A stretch of DNA of 64,000 nt from Craspedostauros australis (Eukaryota; Bacillariophyta; Bacillariophyceae; Mastogloiales; Achnanthaceae). Below are positions 29,830 through 40,070 of the stretch, piece after piece (the stretch's first letter is position 1; each line of letters opens with the position of its first letter). Where the stretch lies: NCBI GenBank assembly GCA_026770025.1, contig JAMXDE010000022.1, positions 62,001-126,000 of the forward strand, in the 5' to 3' direction. Made by a program: the position numbers and the translations under genes. The notes below the pieces were generated by a model. It saw only the letters and a program-made list of their open reading frames with translations. It was not told the origin of the DNA and made no database searches.

Positions 29830-31851
29830 ATGACGCAAATGCAAGCCGATCAACCTCTGAACAAGCTGGGGCGGCAGCAACAGGAGAAACACGCCAATGA
29901 GGACAGTGAATCGTGGCGCCTGCATCTCCAACGTGCCGATGAAATGAAGGACGGAACCGAACTCTGGGATGGTGAGTACGATGATGCTCCACAATCGCGC
30001 GGGTACGCAGATGTGTACGCCAACGATGCTGCCGGCGACGACATGCACCTCCCGCAGCAACAGCACAAACACCACCTGCGACGCCTGAATCAAGATGTCG
30101 ACGTTGCCATTGATGCAGATGCGGCTTCAGACATCAACAACGGCAACGCGCCTGAACTGCAGCAACACCACCACCACCACGAAAGGTATGAATGGGAGAC
30201 AACGTCTGTCGAAAAGCCGAAAAAGCACAAGAAACACAAGGCCATTCCCAAGCCAGAGGCAGCCACGATGCATGCCCTGATGATCGATTGCGGTTCCGGT
30301 GGCACTCGCATCCACCTCTACGAATTCGAACGCAGGACGCTGTCCAAGGAATCGGACCTGCTCGGTGTGCTGGGCGGTAAGAAGCTCAGCATCCCAACCA
30401 CCAACTCGCGCTGGACCAAACGCATCAAGCCTGGCATCCAGACGCTGGTCGATGACAGCATGGACGACGCTGCAGTGGCTGAGGCCGTGCGGGAACATCT
30501 GGGATCGCATCTCGACTTTGCCAAGTCCGTGCTCGCCACCAAAGAGGACGAATGGGATAAATACCCCATCTTCCTCAAAGCAACAGGCGGTGCCAGAACC
30601 CTGGTACCGGAGGAACGCACCCGGCTGATGCGCACAGTGCGCGAAGTCTTCCACGAGGACGACTTCAATCCGTTCCAGTTCAATGATGAACGTGCGCGCG
30701 TCATCTCGGGCGAAGAGGAAGCCATCTACGGGTGGGCCGCTGTCAACTACCTCATGGGGACGCTGGTGGAGGACACGGAGAGCTTCGGCATCACGCCCAA
30801 CCCCAAGAAGACCTACGGCATGCTCGCATTGGGCGGAGCCTCGGCTCAGATCGGCTTCTTCCAAAACAACGGGGACGTCATGGCCAACCTCTTCAAGTTT
30901 CAGCTGGGCGGCTCGCGTCACTGGAACGTCTACTCGCATTCCTTCCTCTACTTTGGCGTCAACGGCGCGTGGGAAAGACTCAACGCAGAGCTCTACAACA
31001 ATGGTCGCGGGACCAATGTCAATCCCTGCCTCCCGGCCAGCAGCACTGTCGACTTCTCCAGCTGGGTTCATCTGGACGAGACCGGAACGCGCAACCTACC
31101 ACGCAGCGACCCGCAGTCGTCACCCTACACCGTCTCCATGATCAACGACGTGCCCAACGTCGAGGGATGCGGACAACTGGCACGCCACCTCCTGCGAAAG
31201 GAGACCAACGCAGAGTGGGTCAACTTCTCCCACGACGGTGAGAGCTCCTTCGCGGGAGTGTACCAGCCCCCGTTGCCCACCAACAGCTCCGAGGTGGATC
31301 GGTTCATCGCCGTCTCCAACTTCCCCAAGGTCTGGGCCTTCTTGAAGCTGGAGCCAACGTCCACCGTGCGCAGCATCGGCGTCGCCGCCAAGACGGTTTG
31401 CAGCATGCCCGCCAACGAGCTCATCGCGTACAACGAAGGGCTGGAGGATCCAGTTCACGACGACGTCCTGTTCCAGTACTGCTTCCGATCCATGTTCGTA
31501 TACGAGATGCTGCACACCGGCTACGGATTCCCGTTGGATTACGAGCTGCTGGCCGCGTCCGTCATGAACAACCAGAAGCTGGGCTGGGCCTTGGGAAGCA
31601 TCCTGTACGAAATCAACATCATGCCTTGGGAGCTGGAGGACAACCTCATGGTCTCCTCAGGAAAGAGTTCCCATCATGCTCGATCCAGTTTCATCGACAC
31701 GGACGACTTGGAAGCTGGGCTCAAGGGAGGAGTGATCATGCTCGCCCTCGTCTTCATCATGATGATGTGGAAATCCGCAACGTGCAAATCCAAAACGGAG
31801 CGCCACGGATACGAAGCTGTCCCCTCTGTCACGGAGAAGCTCAACGCATGA
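29830..31851 (+). CDS. GDA1/CD39-family nucleoside phosphatase (apyrase)
   Basis: 673 aa from the ATG at 29830. It hydrolyses nucleoside tri- and/or diphosphates. Apyrase conserved regions are clear and in order: ACR1 DCGSGGTRIHLY at 153-164, ACR2 ATGGARTL at 251-258, ACR3 ISGEEEAIYGWAAVNYL at 292-308 with the catalytic Glu, and ACR4 LALGGASAQIGF at 332-343. The first ~145 residues are Gln/His/Asp-rich, include a His run and a KPKKHKKHK cluster, and are not part of the enzyme. A transmembrane helix lies near the end (~633-648, GGVIMLALVFIMMMW), followed by a 25-residue basic tail. No signal peptide or N-terminal anchor is visible, unlike Golgi or cell-surface relatives, so topology is uncertain: either a missing upstream exon or C-tail anchoring. 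Endomembrane UDPase/GDPase work in glycosylation, or extracellular ATP removal, is the family's usual role. Confidence 0.88.
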   Translation: MTQMQADQPLNKLGRQQQEKHANEDSESWRLHLQRADEMKDGTELWDGEYDDAPQSRGYADVYANDAAGDDMHLPQQQHKHHLRRLNQDVDVAIDADAASDINNGNAPELQQHHHHHERYEWETTSVEKPKKHKKHKAIPKPEAATMHALMIDCGSGGTRIHLYEFERRTLSKESDLLGVLGGKKLSIPTTNSRWTKRIKPGIQTLVDDSMDDAAVAEAVREHLGSHLDFAKSVLATKEDEWDKYPIFLKATGGARTLVPEERTRLMRTVREVFHEDDFNPFQFNDERARVISGEEEAIYGWAAVNYLMGTLVEDTESFGITPNPKKTYGMLALGGASAQIGFFQNNGDVMANLFKFQLGGSRHWNVYSHSFLYFGVNGAWERLNAELYNNGRGTNVNPCLPASSTVDFSSWVHLDETGTRNLPRSDPQSSPYTVSMINDVPNVEGCGQLARHLLRKETNAEWVNFSHDGESSFAGVYQPPLPTNSSEVDRFIAVSNFPKVWAFLKLEPTSTVRSIGVAAKTVCSMPANELIAYNEGLEDPVHDDVLFQYCFRSMFVYEMLHTGYGFPLDYELLAASVMNNQKLGWALGSILYEINIMPWELEDNLMVSSGKSSHHARSSFIDTDDLEAGLKGGVIMLALVFIMMMWKSATCKSKTERHGYEAVPSVTEKLNA

Positions 31852-32362
31852 TCTGATCACGCGTCGGGCGACAAACCACCATCTTGCTACGAATACCGGA
31901 GAGACAGCGAACATGTATGCCATGATTTGCTTCTCCTCAATGTATCACTACCATACTTTTACATTTTTGCACAGAGTAGAGGATCAGTACTCAATTACAG
32001 AATAGAATAGAGTACGTTCTCTTTACCATACACTCATCGAGTACTCATCGCTCCTTGGTACATACTTCCACAGATCATAGAGTGGACGTCTCCTGGTTGG
32101 ATCCATACAATGGAGCAAGCCGTTACCTTCATCGTTGCGGCGAGGTCGCTCTCTGGCTCCCATCCCTTTTCATGTTTGGACACTCCCATCAAACGAGCAA
32201 GAGTGTTGTCTCCTGTAGCGTCAGTCACCGAAAATCCATTGAAAATGATTCATTTACAACCATCTTAGAGTAGATTAGAGCAGCAGCGTACTTGAGAGTA
32301 TTCCATTCCATTGCACTGCACTGCATCAGCTACTCTGCACTGCACTGCCCACGTTTGATCAC
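31852..32362. other. Convergent intergenic region
   Basis: 3' flanks of the apyrase and BTB genes. TGCACTGCAC and ATTCCATT short repeats lie at ~32300-32350. No gene seen. Confidence 0.5.
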
Positions 32363-34327
32363 CTACACACTGAGTCCGGATGCCTCTGGGAATTCCTCTG
32401 CGGATACATCTGCATCTTCATCCGAATGAGTCGTAGTGTCCATCGAGACTTCCGTTTCATGAGTGTCGCAAGCAGAGATGTTGTGGATGGTGTCAAACTC
32501 TTGCTCATCCAGGATCGTCTGGATCGCCTTCGCATTAAGCTGTGCCCTCAATTGGCTCAGCTCGTGCGTGAGCTCCTTCTCACGTTGCTTCGACATGAAC
32601 AGTTCATCCTCCAACGCTTCCCTTTCTTGCTCGCATTGCATGAGGTCATTCATGGTGGATGCTTGCGTATGCAAGAGCCGACTGTTATCATCTCGCAGCT
32701 TCTGAACCTCCTTGTGCGCATCCATGTTCTGCATCTCCTCAAGTTCGCACTGCAACCGCTCCACCTGATCCTGGCAGATGGCCAGGTCCTCGCGCGAGGA
32801 TCCATGCATGCGCTGCCATTCGTTGATGGAGCGCTCCATTTCCCGGATCGTCGTAGCCTGCGTCATGGATTCGGATTCGTACCGTTGGCGCAGGCTGTTG
32901 TGGTTGCTGTGGAGCTGCTCGTATCGCTCCATCAGGTTGCGGCATTCTCCGTCCAGCGTCATGTGCTCCACCTGCGCGCGGCTGGTGGACAGCGTGAACA
33001 GCTCGGTCAGCAAGGCAGAATTCTGCGCGCGCAAGAACTCCATCGTCTCCTCGCGGTCTACATCGAGGCTGGCCCATGCTCGTGCGAGGTTGCGCACGCA
33101 TCGCTGTTGCAACGTCGACAGGCCGGTCGGAGATGTGCTCGTGGCGTGTGGCGATGGCATGGGGGAGACTGTTGGCGCCGTTGATGTCGACGTTGCTGGC
33201 TTCGACGCGGAGGGCGAGGTAGGAGGCGGCGTTGGTGACAACGCTGATTGCGATCGGAATTGGTCTTCCAATACCAATAATTGTTGAGCAGCTTCTGGGT
33301 CAATATTGCCCATCACTTCCGGCGTCGTCAACTCAGCAAACTCCTCCGCCGTAAGGGTTTCGCTTTGGGTGCAGAACTCTGCCACAACTACGCTCCAATG
33401 GCTGGATTGGTTCAGCTTCTGAGCTTGTGCGGATGGGTGGTGGAAGACGTCCCTCCAAAAGTTTGCCTCGGTTACTGCCAACAATTCCGACTCCTTTGGG
33501 ATTTGCAGCACCTGATGCGCGACGAGGTCGGTGATGGCAACCTTGATCTTGTCATCATGTAGCTCCCGGCCTTGCTCGTAGTACGAATGCGCATTGTGCA
33601 GGGATAGATCGCGTTTCCAATACTGCTTGGCCTCCCACCTCAAGCGACGCACCTCGAAGTACGAAGCAAGATGGTAGAGAGGGAGCGCGTTGTCCGTGTT
33701 GATCTGCGGTGGTCCATCCGGGTTTCTGTAGATGTAGTCCAGCATGGTGGGGAATGCCATGGCGAGAGCACCATCCAACTCGATCCTGCTTGTCTTGGAT
33801 ACTGACTCTGCGAACCGATCTCCGCTTTGAAACAGCCTTGCAAAATACTCGCTTCTCCGATCGCCCAAGCCAAGGATGCTCTTGTGGACATGGTACGTTG
33901 TCGCTGTCGTCGTCACTGTCGTCGTTTCTGTCCATGTTTCTGCTGCGGGTGTCTTCGTCGGGTTGGATGCAACGGCATCGGTGACGTTGCTATTGGAAGT
34001 CGTCAGGTCTGCGCTATCGTCATGTGTCATCGTCGTTGCCACGCTGATCACAATCGTCCAATCGCTGTACGTTTCGGTGGGATCCAAGCGCCAATCTAGC
34101 CGAGCACTTGGGTCGTTGCTCTCAGGCTCCTCGTCAGAGTCGCACACGTAGTCATCCAATGCAATCCTTGTCATCTCGGTATCGTTCTTGGTACCCGCGG
34201 CCGTTGCAACGCTCATGCCGCTGCTGCCGCTTCTGTCGGCACTTGTGGTTGCTGATACCTCCATTGCAGCCCCGTTTCTATGACAGGACAGTGGACCCAC
34301 CACCGCTTCTGCTGCTTCACCTTCCAT
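32363..34327 (-). CDS. BTB/POZ-domain protein with C-terminal coiled coil
   Basis: 654 aa from the ATG at 34327; upstream in-frame codons are taken as leader. The BTB fold spans about residues 85-205: YSDWTIVI for the first strand, then HVHKSILGLGDRRSEYFARLFQSGDRF, and MAFPTMLDYIY. The domain is interrupted after the first strand by a ~45-residue Thr/Ser/Asp insertion (about 98-142). A BACK-like helical region follows (LYHLASYFEVRRLRWEAKQYW...AHSYYEQG). Residues ~360-440 are Pro/Ser/Thr-rich, then a long heptad coiled coil runs from ~450 to ~625 (EYESESMTQATTIREMERSI-type). BTB proteins dimerise and often act as cullin-3 substrate adaptors. That role, with the coiled coil for target binding, is inference. 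No membrane or targeting signal. Confidence 0.85.
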   Translation of the reverse strand: MEGEAAEAVVGPLSCHRNGAAMEVSATTSADRSGSSGMSVATAAGTKNDTEMTRIALDDYVCDSDEEPESNDPSARLDWRLDPTETYSDWTIVISVATTMTHDDSADLTTSNSNVTDAVASNPTKTPAAETWTETTTVTTTATTYHVHKSILGLGDRRSEYFARLFQSGDRFAESVSKTSRIELDGALAMAFPTMLDYIYRNPDGPPQINTDNALPLYHLASYFEVRRLRWEAKQYWKRDLSLHNAHSYYEQGRELHDDKIKVAITDLVAHQVLQIPKESELLAVTEANFWRDVFHHPSAQAQKLNQSSHWSVVVAEFCTQSETLTAEEFAELTTPEVMGNIDPEAAQQLLVLEDQFRSQSALSPTPPPTSPSASKPATSTSTAPTVSPMPSPHATSTSPTGLSTLQQRCVRNLARAWASLDVDREETMEFLRAQNSALLTELFTLSTSRAQVEHMTLDGECRNLMERYEQLHSNHNSLRQRYESESMTQATTIREMERSINEWQRMHGSSREDLAICQDQVERLQCELEEMQNMDAHKEVQKLRDDNSRLLHTQASTMNDLMQCEQEREALEDELFMSKQREKELTHELSQLRAQLNAKAIQTILDEQEFDTIHNISACDTHETEVSMDTTTHSDEDADVSAEEFPEASGLSV

Positions 34328-35168
34328 GTTGGTGTCGCAATGAAAGATGTCTCGCGAATGTGTTGTATGTATGTACGAGTATGTAGGGTACCTGGCCAAC
34401 CACTTCAAGCATGAACGAGGGCGACTATCTCGGTGCGCAATTCTTGTGACGATCTGGCATTCGCAAGACAGCGCCAAATTCAACACCTGTGCGTACCCCG
34501 GTGGTTACATCCGTTCCTGCAGACTATCTCACTCCTTGGCTTGCCATCAGCCACACCGCCCGCATCATCTCTCCTCTACACGATCCGTTTTTGTCGACAG
34601 CCCGGATTTCTCACCGAATTGTTGGCTGCAAACTTCGTCGGGAAACAATCATGTTGTCGGAATGCCTCAACCTGTGGATTCAAATCAAATTAAATCAATT
34701 CAATTCAATTAGATGCGGCCAATGTCCTCTTGGAGGTGTGGGAGTACATATCATCGATATGCATTCGTAGTAGTACTCCCAACGCTACACCCCCTCAGCT
34801 TGGTTTGAAAACATCCGGTATGTGTGGCGTTTGTGAGGTGAGCGCAATCAACGAACGGTTGTGGCGAATTGTGGGAGGTCTTCGTCGTTCCACACGAACC
34901 ACCCAGCTCCATGTTCGACACAATTGCGACAAATTTCGTCCGATCAGACCAACACACACATGATGTGACGTAGTGAGGTCCAACTAGTCGATCCTTCAAT
35001 TCATGTGCAAAGCGAGCGTGCCGATGTCGGTTTGCTTCTTGGAGGAATCGAATCGCCAAATCGCCACACAAGATCAAGGGTGTCACACTTCCTTGTTTGT
35101 TTTTCCAAATCCCATCATGATGTGCCTTTTTCGTTACTCACTGTCCTGCGCTCCACTCCACGAGTATC

Positions 35169-35260
<92 letters not shown>

Positions 35261-35473
35261 GACGGAACAACATTGTCAATGCCAACACTGCCCCCAGCAT
35301 CTTTCAACTCATCCATTCCATCATTCCGTCACCATTCCCAACTCAAGCCAAACAAAGTACTCGAGGACATTATCTTCGATTGCATTGAGAATCGATTGCA
35401 GAGGCGTTCCGCAATCTCACAGTTCATCACACTTGATTGATCCATTGATCCATCGATTGATCCATTGCCTACC
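34328..35473. other. Divergent intergenic region with microsatellite
   Basis: Between the BTB gene start and the coiled-coil gene start. A TACGAGTA site lies at 34374-34381, AATTCAATTCAATT-type repeats at ~34680-34710, and the (CAA)31 tract at 35168-35260. The frame that reads through the CAA tract (35003-35440) has no ATG-initiated domain-like content. Confidence 0.5.
35168..35260 (+). repeat. (CAA)31 perfect trinucleotide microsatellite
   Basis: 93 bp of uninterrupted CAA units, 213 bp upstream of the coiled-coil gene ATG. CAA-rich 5' leaders are common in this window, so it is probably in the 5' UTR or promoter. One frame would encode polyglutamine, but no clear protein carries it. Likely length-variable between alleles. 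Confidence 0.95.
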
Positions 35474-36589
35474 ATGCCATCAGTGCTCGATCGATACAAG
35501 CCCTCCGCTGCATGGAACAGCAGTGGTGGCACCGGAAGCTCCAACTCTTCATCCCGCGGAAGCATGGGCAGCGCGAGTGAACGCGGCCACTATCAGACAG
35601 CAGCGCCAACCACCAGCCATGGCAACAGCAGCAGCAGAAGCCGCCCACGCGCAAACGCACATTCCACCAAGCGCAATGTGATCAAGACAGCCCAGCCCAT
35701 CATCAAGAACAGCACGCACGTGGCACCCCTGGGAGACAGCATGAAGAGCAACAAGTCTCCATCTCCACAGAAGAAGAGCCGCGGAGGCGGTGCAGTGCGC
35801 AAGCCGACATCGCACGACATCAATGACGGTCGCTACGAAGCATCGGCTCATGAGGAGATGCCACAGGGCCGCGGTGGATCATCGTCCAAGCGATCGAAGA
35901 CGCAGCGGGAGGTCGATCTCCATGACATGGTCCTTACACTCAAGGCTCAGATGGAAGAGGAGACCAGAAAGAAGAAGGAGCTCAAGAACAGATTCCGATC
36001 GTTGGACAAGGAGAATCAGACGTTGCGCGAGCAGCTGGATCAAACCAAGCAGGAGCTTGGCTCCACGCGCGAGGCCCAGGCAACGCAGAAGGAACAGTTT
36101 CAGCAGCAGCTGCTGCAGCAGCAAATGCAGCTGAGCCAACAGCAGGCCGCCGGGGCAGCTCGATCTCCATACAAATCGGCATCGGCATCCAGATCAGCAG
36201 CCGCTGTCGACGACGAGGAGAGCATCCTCAGGGACCGCAAGCGCCGGTTGGAAAACCAATCCCTTATCGCGCGTCCGTTGTGGGACCACATCCAAAAGGC
36301 CAATCGAACCTTCGACATCCGCAACCAGTGCTTCATCACCGGCAAGCCACATTTCGAACTGAGCTTCCCCAAGACCTTCAAGCGTGCGGACACCCTGAAC
36401 GCACGCGACAAGGCGGATAAGATCGCCGCGGAACGTGAGGCGGCCAACTACGAGGCGCAGGAGGCCAAGGTCCAGGAGGAGGCTCGCAAGGCCGCATCCG
36501 CATTGGCCAAGCAGAACAAGCCATCGCAAGAGAGCGCCGACCTTCTCGAGAAGAAGAGACTTCGTGCAGCAGCTTTTCCGAATCCATGA
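35474..36589 (+). CDS. Coiled-coil protein, unknown function
   Basis: 371 aa from the ATG at 35474 (MPSVLDRYKPS); the codon three positions upstream is TTG. Residues 1-140 are Ser/Lys/Arg-rich and disordered. Residues ~145-230 form a coiled coil (HDMVLTLKAQMEEETRKKKEL..., then a Gln-rich stretch QQQLLQQQMQLSQQQ). A conserved-looking segment follows at ~250-305 (SILRDRKRRLENQSLIARPLWDHI..., FITGKPHFELSFPKTF), then a Lys/Glu/Ala helix. The folded segment between two helical regions suggests a cytoskeletal or basal-body-type scaffold, but nothing specific is recognised. Convergent with PRP28, 382 bp away. Confidence 0.75.
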   Translation: MPSVLDRYKPSAAWNSSGGTGSSNSSSRGSMGSASERGHYQTAAPTTSHGNSSSRSRPRANAHSTKRNVIKTAQPIIKNSTHVAPLGDSMKSNKSPSPQKKSRGGGAVRKPTSHDINDGRYEASAHEEMPQGRGGSSSKRSKTQREVDLHDMVLTLKAQMEEETRKKKELKNRFRSLDKENQTLREQLDQTKQELGSTREAQATQKEQFQQQLLQQQMQLSQQQAAGAARSPYKSASASRSAAAVDDEESILRDRKRRLENQSLIARPLWDHIQKANRTFDIRNQCFITGKPHFELSFPKTFKRADTLNARDKADKIAAEREAANYEAQEAKVQEEARKAASALAKQNKPSQESADLLEKKRLRAAAFPNP

Positions 36590-36971
36590 TGGCCTACTAT
36601 ACGGCAATACTTGTATTTTTGCTGCAACCCTGTTGGTCAGTGAAGAAACGAACGAACCGAACAAAAGCAAGTACCATGAGCACGGCGACAACAGTAGAAC
36701 ACTATCAAACAACTAGAATCACTCCTCCATCATTTTTCAAGCTTGCAGTTGTCGTCGGTATCCGCTGTGTCTCGTCCCTCATGTTTGTTTGGTCGAGGCC
36801 ACTGAAACAAGGAAGGAGAGGTCTTCTCTCCTCGCACATTCAACTCTGTCCACATCGCGCAAAGCAACCAATCAATCAATCTATCAATGAAAACGAGACA
36901 AGAGTACTCGTATGTTGGTGACGCCTCGGTCTCACTTACATGCTAGTGGTTGTGTCCTACAAGCCATTGCT
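36590..36971. other. Convergent intergenic region
   Basis: 3' flanks of the coiled-coil gene and PRP28. A TACTCGTA site lies at 36905-36912 and an AATCAATCAATCTATCAATG repeat at ~36869. No gene seen. Confidence 0.5.
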
Positions 36972-39591
36972 CTAGTACAGCACATCGTCATCTCCGCCAT
37001 TGGCCGAAGCGGCGGGGTGTCTCGCGAGACGTTCTGGAACCGGATTGCCGGTGGATTCCAGGTACGCCTTGAGCGGCGCCATGATGCCCGTGTCTTCATC
37101 CGTGATGAAGGAAGTGGCGTATCCTTCCTTGCCGGCACGTCCCGTACGTCCGATGCGGTGATTGTACGAGTCGATGGATCGCGATGGCACGTCGTAGTTG
37201 ATGACGTGCGCCACATCCGGAATGTCCAAACCACGTCCCGCAACATCCGTCGCAACCAGCACGATGCCACCCTTGCGGAATGTCTCGAGGTTCTCCTCGC
37301 GCTGTTCCTGCGACTTGCCTCCGTGCAGCACGACACAAGTGCGTCCAAAGCGTTCCACCATGCGGCCGATGCCGTCGGCATGCTTCTTCTCATTGACGAA
37401 GACGATGACCTTCTCGCGCAAGAATCTGGGCATCATGACCTGCTCCCGCAGCGCCGCTTCCTTCTTGCTTGGGCTGGAGAGGAAGAGGATCTTCTGATGA
37501 ATCCTGGCATTCTTCACGGAGTCCTGGTCACCGATGGAGATGACCGCTGGATGTCGCAGGTACTGCTTGGCCAGCTTTTCCACCTCCAATGGCATTGTGG
37601 CTGAAAACATGGCCGTGACACGATGCTTCGGCAACGCTTCACCCAATCGTTTCATGTCTTCCTCCTCCTGCTTGTACGCTTCCGTCGCATCTTCGGACTT
37701 GAGCATGCCGCCCATGGCATCAAGAATGGTCTGCATCTGCGGCGCGAATCCCATATCTGTGTAGTCAGGGAGGTGATACATTTGAGATTCCCAAGGAATG
37801 CGCACACCAAAGAGATCAAAAGATGGGTGAGTATAAGCACGGCTAGTGTGCATTGGTTGAAATCGTCCATGAGGGATGGCATGGTCGCGTTGCCATTTTG
37901 GATGAAGCACAGATAAAGCGATCAAAGTATGGGCAAGCCACTCTACTCGCAGGTTGGGATAGAGCACAATCGCACAACAAGAACAAGTCCCAGAGATATG
38001 TACAAACAGTGTACTCCCCCTTGAACGCAAATGCAACCCCTAACATACTCGTCATAGCATTGCTCGAACATCTCCAGCACCTTGACAACAGCGCAAGGGG
38101 CACAGCAAGCAATGGAAGGAACGTACCAATCATACGATCGGCCTCATCGAGGACGATGTAACAGCACTGATTCAACACCATGTAGGCCATGTCGATGCAA
38201 TCGTTCATACGACCTGGCGTGCCAACCACGACGTGCACGCCACCTCGCAACACCGTGGCCTGCTGCTGGATGGGCTGCCCTCCGACGACGGCCGCCGTCT
38301 TGATGAGTCCCTGCCGGGACAGCAGCTTTTCGAATTCTCCATGAATCTGCAATGCCAGTTCTCGCGTCGGCGCGACGACCAAAGCCAACGGCCCATCCTC
38401 CGCCACTCGGTTGAGCACTTTCGATGGCAAATTGAGCATGTAATGCAGCAGGGGGATGCCGAATGCCGCCGTCTTACCAGAGCCCGTCATGGCGATTCCA
38501 ATGAGATCGCGTCGCTGCAATCCGATTGGAATGGCCTGCCTTTGGATGGGCGTGGGTTCCTTGTACCGCATGACATTACGAATGGCATCAAGCAAACGCG
38601 GATTGAGCTTCGGCTGGTTGGGCGCGGATGGCTCATCGAAGAAGCGCAACGGCGGCGGCGTCTTGCCACCCTTGACGACGATCTCGTAGTTCTCGCGGAA
38701 GATTCGCCAATCGCGCGTCGTCATTTTGGAGATGGGCTTCTTCATGAAGTTGGAACCGTCATCCATGCTGTCGAGGTCCATCTTGGAGCGCTTCTTGCGC
38801 GCATTGCCTCTGCGGCGGGCGTCGTTGCGGTCACGTCCTTGCCATGGTGCGTCGCGATGGGAATCACGTCCTCTCTTCTGCCTGGGAGGAACCGTGGCGT
38901 AAAGCGGATCGTTGTGATCCAAGGTGTCTTCCGTGTTGTCCCACCGGAACTTGAAGGTCTTCTTGTGCTTCGTCTTCTTTTGGGTAGCCTTGCGCTTGGC
39001 CTCGGCCTCCTCCTGCTCCCTGGCATACTTTGACGTCTTGCCGAGGTACTCCTCCTTGACCTGCTTCATCTCCTTGTCATGCCAAGATTGTTCCGATTGA
39101 CGCATTCTGGAGTTGTGAGAGTTGGAGCCGTATTGCCTGTCGCGCTGTCGCCCGTTGCCACCACCTCCGCGGGACCCAGACTGTGATGATCCCCTTCCAG
39201 CATCGCCCCTGCTCCTGCCGTCGTTGGCTTTGGACGATGCCTTGGAGGCGCTTGCCTGCGTTTGCTTGTCCTGCTCCTTGTCAGCCCCGCCAACCTGCTT
39301 CTGCTTGAGACGATCCTTGCGAGACACGAACGAGATCTTCTGGCTGTTCGACGCCTTCAGATTGCCTGTGCTCTGCTCGGCCTGGCGCCGCCTGTGCGCT
39401 TCCTCGGCCTCCTGCGCCTTGCGTTGCACCGCACGTTGCTCCATGGCACGCTCCAGCGCACGTTGTTCCGCACGTTCCTCAGCGCGTTTCGCGGCCTTGG
39501 CAGCTGCGAGCGCATGCTTTCGCTCTGCTTTGGGCAACGTCTTCAGCAACGCTGGGTCGATCAGCGGCTCTCCGTTGTATTCGTTCTCCAT
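36972..39591 (-). CDS. PRP28: Spliceosomal DEAD-box RNA helicase PRP28/DDX23
   Basis: Two exons, 39591-38127 and 37756-36972, give 749 aa. The 370-bp intron (38126-37757) has donor GTACGT and acceptor ACACAG, and splits a codon right after DEADRMI. Joining restores DEADRMIDMGF, as in the family. The N-terminus is a Lys/Arg/Glu/Ala helical region. FKFRWDNTEDT, NDPLYAT and TTRDWRIFRENYEI are hallmarks of Prp28/DDX23 rather than other DEAD proteins. Helicase motifs in order are Q motif (YKEPTPIQRQAIPIGLQ), I (TGSGKT, ~369-374), Ia (PTRELA), Ib (TPGR), II (DEAD, ~481-484), III (SAT), V (ATDVAGRGLDIP) and VI (HRIGRTGR). Prp28 acts in the U5/tri-snRNP, displacing U1 from the 5' splice site for U6. 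A long AT-rich promoter (39612-39660) lies just upstream. Confidence 0.95.
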
Positions 39592-40070
39592 CGTTCTGGT
39601 TGTGGTGCGGCGTATAATAGAATATTATATTCTATAATGTATTATAATAATCGAATAGTATGGATGCAGGATCAATCCGCTGTTTGGGTGTCTACCACTG
39701 AGTGTCTCCCTTCAATCGTGTTGCTGGATCTCTTTCTTTCAATTTGTGCCTCTTTTCGATTGTTGGTTTTGTGATTGTTTGCTTTTGTGTGGGATCTGGT
39801 GGATCTGAATTCAGCCATTTCTCGCGCTTCTGTTTTGTATCCACGGATTGGCGGACAGACGGTGATCACATGATTTCAAGAATCTTGCACAACTTGAACA
39901 ACTGGCAACAAAAACGTACTTGTGTCACCTGTGTCGGCTTCATCTCTCCTCAACAACAAGGGCCAAAGCACACCAGAGTCGACACAAAAGGAGACTTGGA
40001 GGAGTTGGAACGTGGGTGTGAGCGTTGATCGAGATAGAGACAGAGACAACAGCATAGATAGAAGATAACA
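39592..40070. promoter_or_regulatory. Divergent promoter region between PRP28 and a plastid-type gene
   Basis: Immediately upstream of PRP28, 39612-39660 is extremely AT-rich and contains a small palindrome with 8-bp arms (39617-39624 and 39628-39635). On the other side a CAACAAC/GAGACA leader precedes the ATG at 40071. The two starts are 479 bp apart, so a bidirectional promoter is plausible. Confidence 0.4.

Noticed and set aside
29273..29833. 186-codon ATG frame just before the apyrase
   Set aside because: Overlaps the apyrase start and consists of Ser/Thr/Asn/His low complexity, consistent with leader DNA.
35003..35440. Polyglutamine-encoding frame through the CAA tract
   Set aside because: No ATG-initiated folded part; the tract lies where CA-rich 5' leaders occur.
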